Shown here one piece after another: positions 61,292-64,000 of a DNA stretch of 64,000 bases. The DNA is taken from assembly GCF_030272615.1 (NCBI RefSeq), contig NC_081406.1, forward strand, positions 399,296,939 through 399,360,938. The letters are read 5' to 3'. Both the position numbers and the translations under genes were made by a program. Position 1 is the first letter of the stretch, and each line of letters opens with the position of its first letter. This DNA comes from Cryptomeria japonica. Lineage: Eukaryota > Streptophyta > Pinopsida > Cupressales > Cupressaceae. The notes under the pieces are model-generated. The model saw only the letters and a program-made list of their open reading frames with translations. It did no database searches and was not told the DNA's origin.

Positions 61292-63345
61292 TCAATGTCC
61301 CATATCAGTGTGACCACTCGGACGCGGAGCAGAACTCTGTCCTGATGCGGCAGGTAGAGTAGCACTAGCTAGTACCCATGTACCTGAGTCCCCACTTAGG
61401 GGAGCTCTCTGAAGTGGCCCTGTCACTCCTCAACTCTCAGTCTGGCTCTGTCCCAATCTCCTACTCAGCTATGAAAATCCTAGAGCCCTCCGCTCAAGAG
61501 GAATGGTAGTAAAATATAATTTCCTGTAATACTCAGCCTCTTGGATCCCCTAGTGCATCATCTTCAGGGCGCTCTTCCCTGAAGTAGACCCTCCTGACAA
61601 CTATACCTGTGTCTTAGCCTACCGACACCTATCCATATTTGTGTCTCTCTCGACTAGGAGAGAAGCCATCTGAGTCTCTAACTAGGCCATTTGAGAGTCC
61701 CTCTCTGCTAGTCGACTCTCTAGCTGCTAAACCTGAGCCTCTAAGTCTGTAATCTGAGCCTGCTGCTGATGTGACGACATCCTAATGAGGATCCGTCGAG
61801 GTGCCTCTACCTATGGCTTCTTAGCCCATGATACTATCATAGGTACCTTCTCAACTGGGGGTCCCTCCTACTCTGGAACCTGATGCTCCTAATCCCTTGG
61901 ACCTGATCTCCTGCATCTAACCATTCAGGCCATCCAATCTGTATATACATCCCTAGCAGATCTGGAATTGCTAGCTCCTAGTGTGCCTATCGCTGCCACT
62001 CCCACTGCTCAACCATATCCCTCATCATCATCTCCCCCATCCCCCCCATCATCATCATCTCCTCCATCATCATCCCCAGCACCCTGATCTCCTGCATCTC
62101 CTCCATATCCATCTCCATCTCCGCTATCATCTCTGTCTCTACCATCCCTCCATCATCTAGGAGCTCTGCATCGTGGCCTCTCATCATCCTCATCTAACAC
62201 TGGCTCTAGCTCATCCAGATGTGTCATCCTCGAAAACCTATGTACAATACAATGCACAGTGTACTCATGTGTCATCCCGCTATCCATCACACCTGGAAGA
62301 TAATCCCAATCCATAGGCCCCAATGATCGATACTCTGCGCAGGCATGGTCATATGAAATAGAAGGCCCCCAAGTAGTCACATCCAATCTCCAACGAGCAT
62401 AATGAGTTGTACCCTGTGGTATCCCCTGTATCTTGCCATACTGTCTCAACACCCTCATACAAGGGAATCGCTCGATGATGTAAGGTGTCGAGCCAATCAG
62501 ATATTGCATCATGAATACATATGGCATCTCCGCTGCATCCTCAGGCCAAATCTCGCAATCCCTGTATGGCCTCCATATCACAGTATCTAGGTCATCCAAG
62601 GTCCATCTCCAGTACTCTAATTTGCCCAACTTTCGCTAGACAATGACACCAGGATACTTGTCAGCATAAGGTCGGCTTATCTCTCTCTGTCCACCAATGG
62701 TCATGTGATAGGTAAATGCTCCCAGGCCCATATCTGAAGCAAAGTCACCCCTGCTAATAATGCAACTAATCCCTAGTATACAACTCGGTGCAAGTCATGA
62801 TACAAATGCGCTAACATACATGATCCCCATGAAAATCGGGTCCCTTATGTCACCATCTGCTCAAGCAGATGACCCCATCCAACAGATAATCCCTTTGACC
62901 TATGATCAGGACAAAGGAAGCCTCCAATGAATCCAGCAAGCACAATCGGTAACGTGGCATACCCTAGCTCTAACATCTCTTGCCACGCAATATCATACCC
63001 GTCGATCTCATCATCCTCAAACATGTGACAAAGTGCCTTTTTCCCACCCCGCTCATTGAGATCATAATGTACTAAATTGCCCATCATAGGGATCCGCAAA
63101 ATTCGGTAGACATCCTCAGGTGTCACCGTCATCTCTCTAGTTGGCAAGTGAAACGTGTTATGTTCACTATGCTAGCACTCTACTAAAGCTGTCAGTAATC
63201 CCCAGTTTATCAGAGGTCAGGGCATGTCAAGAAGGGAAGACATACCACATCTGCTAATGTGATCTCACTCTGCCTGACTAAGGCGGGGTATCAGCATCCA
63301 TGTCTTCGGGAAACGCTCCCGAGACTGAAGAATGCTAAAGTGCTC
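61292..63345 (-). pseudogene. Antisense plant-mobile-domain gene in the 3' region of element D (broken)
   Basis: Translated from 63345 leftwards: FSILQSRERFPKTWMLIP, then PLINWGLLTALVE, HNTFHLPTREMTVTPEDVY (63150s), PIVLAGFIGGFLCP, LLQIWAWEHLPIT and, after one frameshift near 62680, LGKLEYWRWTLDDL, WRPYRDCEIWPED, YGKIQGIPQGTTHY and DYLPGVMDSG. These match the plant mobile domain (PMD, aminotransferase-like) in order. The second frame goes on through a Gly/Asp-rich linker to a coiled coil (QQQAQITDLEAQV, QLESRLAERDSQM) and a stop at 61292. Stops are mostly TAG or TGA at likely CAG, CGA or TGG codons. A splice-acceptor-like TTGATTGCAG precedes the first codon (63348), so an upstream exon is possible. 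Confidence 0.8.
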
Positions 63346-64000
63346 CTGCAATCAAATCACTTCATCATATCAGTTTCTTGATTTATCTATCTATCAAATC
63401 AATCTATCTATCTATCAGTCTATTTTGCTCAATTGAGATTTTTATCAAATCTCATTAGGCCCCTATCAATGACGTTCATCTATCATGAGGTCATTATCAA
63501 TCTTATCTCATCTCGTGCATGCATCGAGATAATCAGAACTGATCAGCAAATTTAACAATCAGGAGCGTCTAATTTTATCAATTAGATAGTTAATCAAATC
63601 TTACTCTATCAAAAAATGAAAAATCAAATCAAATCTTACCCTTTCAAAAATCAAATCCAATTGACAGCAAATTTGAAGAATCGAAAGATCAAATCAACTC
63701 ATCGAAATCAAAAATCGCGAAAAATAATCAACCAATCGTCAAATTAAAACCAAGTCAAAATTCAAAAAATCAAATCAAATCATTCTCTCAAAATCATCAA
63801 AATCGAAAAAATTGTCAAAATGACCAAAAAAATCAAAAAATCATCAAAATCCAAAAAAATAAAAAAATCGTCAAAATGACCAAAAAATCATCAAAACCCA
63901 AAAAAATCAAAAAATCATCAAAAGCGTAAAAAAAAAAAAAAAAGATTCTAACCCCTACGGTGGCGCTGCCCAAAAATTTTCAAAAAAGAAAAAAAAAATT
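63346..64000. other. Element D 3' region: TATC repeats and A-rich AAATC repeats
   Basis: 63383-63421 is a short TATC microsatellite. From about 63590 to 63950 the sequence is built from AAAATCATCAAAA and AAAAATCAAA units, ending in an A-run at 63928-63943. No gene. On the minus strand it is a T-rich lead into the possible splice acceptor of the antisense gene. The last bases (GGTGGCGCTGCCC) are GC-rich and unexplained. Confidence 0.7.

Larger units (their letters stand above)
35004..64000 (+). mobile_element. Element D: Ty3/gypsy Tat-lineage retrotransposon, 3' end beyond window
   Basis: The 5' LTR begins TGTATACACC at 35004, is split by element E, and ends TCATCACA at 49681. A primer site, 2.5-kb leader, gag, protease, RT, RNase H, second RNase H, integrase and a long 3' region follow. 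RT before integrase defines Ty3/gypsy. The second RNase H (archaeal type) after the first is diagnostic of Tat. No second LTR start is seen up to 64000, so the element runs on; with E removed, at least 15 kb is present. Confidence 0.92.

Overview
This window looks like an intergenic stretch of a large plant nuclear genome. I see no cellular gene, rRNA or tRNA. Nearly every base can be assigned to LTR retrotransposons or to their insertion scars. A seed plant is certain enough from the copia, chromovirus and Tat-type elements with initiator-Met-tRNA primer sites. A gymnosperm (conifer-like) is my inference, from the very long LTRs, the deep nesting and the sequence flavour of the LTRs; the sequence alone does not prove it.

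Layout. (1) 1-5230, minus strand: the 5' part of a Ty1/copia element (Copia-1), with 5' LTR 3640-5230 and decayed gag-pol running off the left edge. (2) 5231-6291: LTR-like sequence on the plus strand. (3) 6292-6980 and 34556-35003: two halves of a plus-strand copia gag (host H), split by element A. (4) Element A, 6981-34555, minus, copia, bounded by a perfect CACTT duplication. It holds a solo LTR S (9066-10830) and element B. (5) Element B, 12944-32377, minus, has copia-style LTRs and no polymerase. It carries a zinc-knuckle ORF1 and a long ORF2 that I cannot assign. (6) Element C, 15894-28268, plus, sits inside B with a perfect TTAGG duplication. It is a non-coding element with 4.1-kb LTRs. 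(7) Element D, 35004 to beyond 64000, plus, is a Ty3/gypsy element of Tat type. It has a 21-bp repeat leader, gag, protease, a G-patch-like segment, RT, two RNase H domains, integrase and an antisense plant-mobile-domain gene. (8) Element E, 35636-49381, minus, is a chromovirus with 4.4-kb LTRs, inserted in D's 5' LTR just upstream of the TATA box.

Nesting therefore reaches four levels (H contains A, A contains B, B contains C). By-eye LTR divergence falls in the same order: A highest, then B, then C. C and E share LTR ends, primer site, polypurine tract, a GC island with CCACTGTG palindromes and a CCCTAGCC hairpin, so C is probably a non-autonomous relative of E. A and B share polypurine tract and 3' sequence in the same way.

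All reading frames except D's gag are broken. Most in-frame stops are TAG or TGA at places where CAG, CGA or TGG is expected, as in long-methylated repeats. The least-explained parts are B's ORF2, D's antisense gene and G-patch-like segment, D's 21-bp arrays, and the palindromic GC island of C and E.
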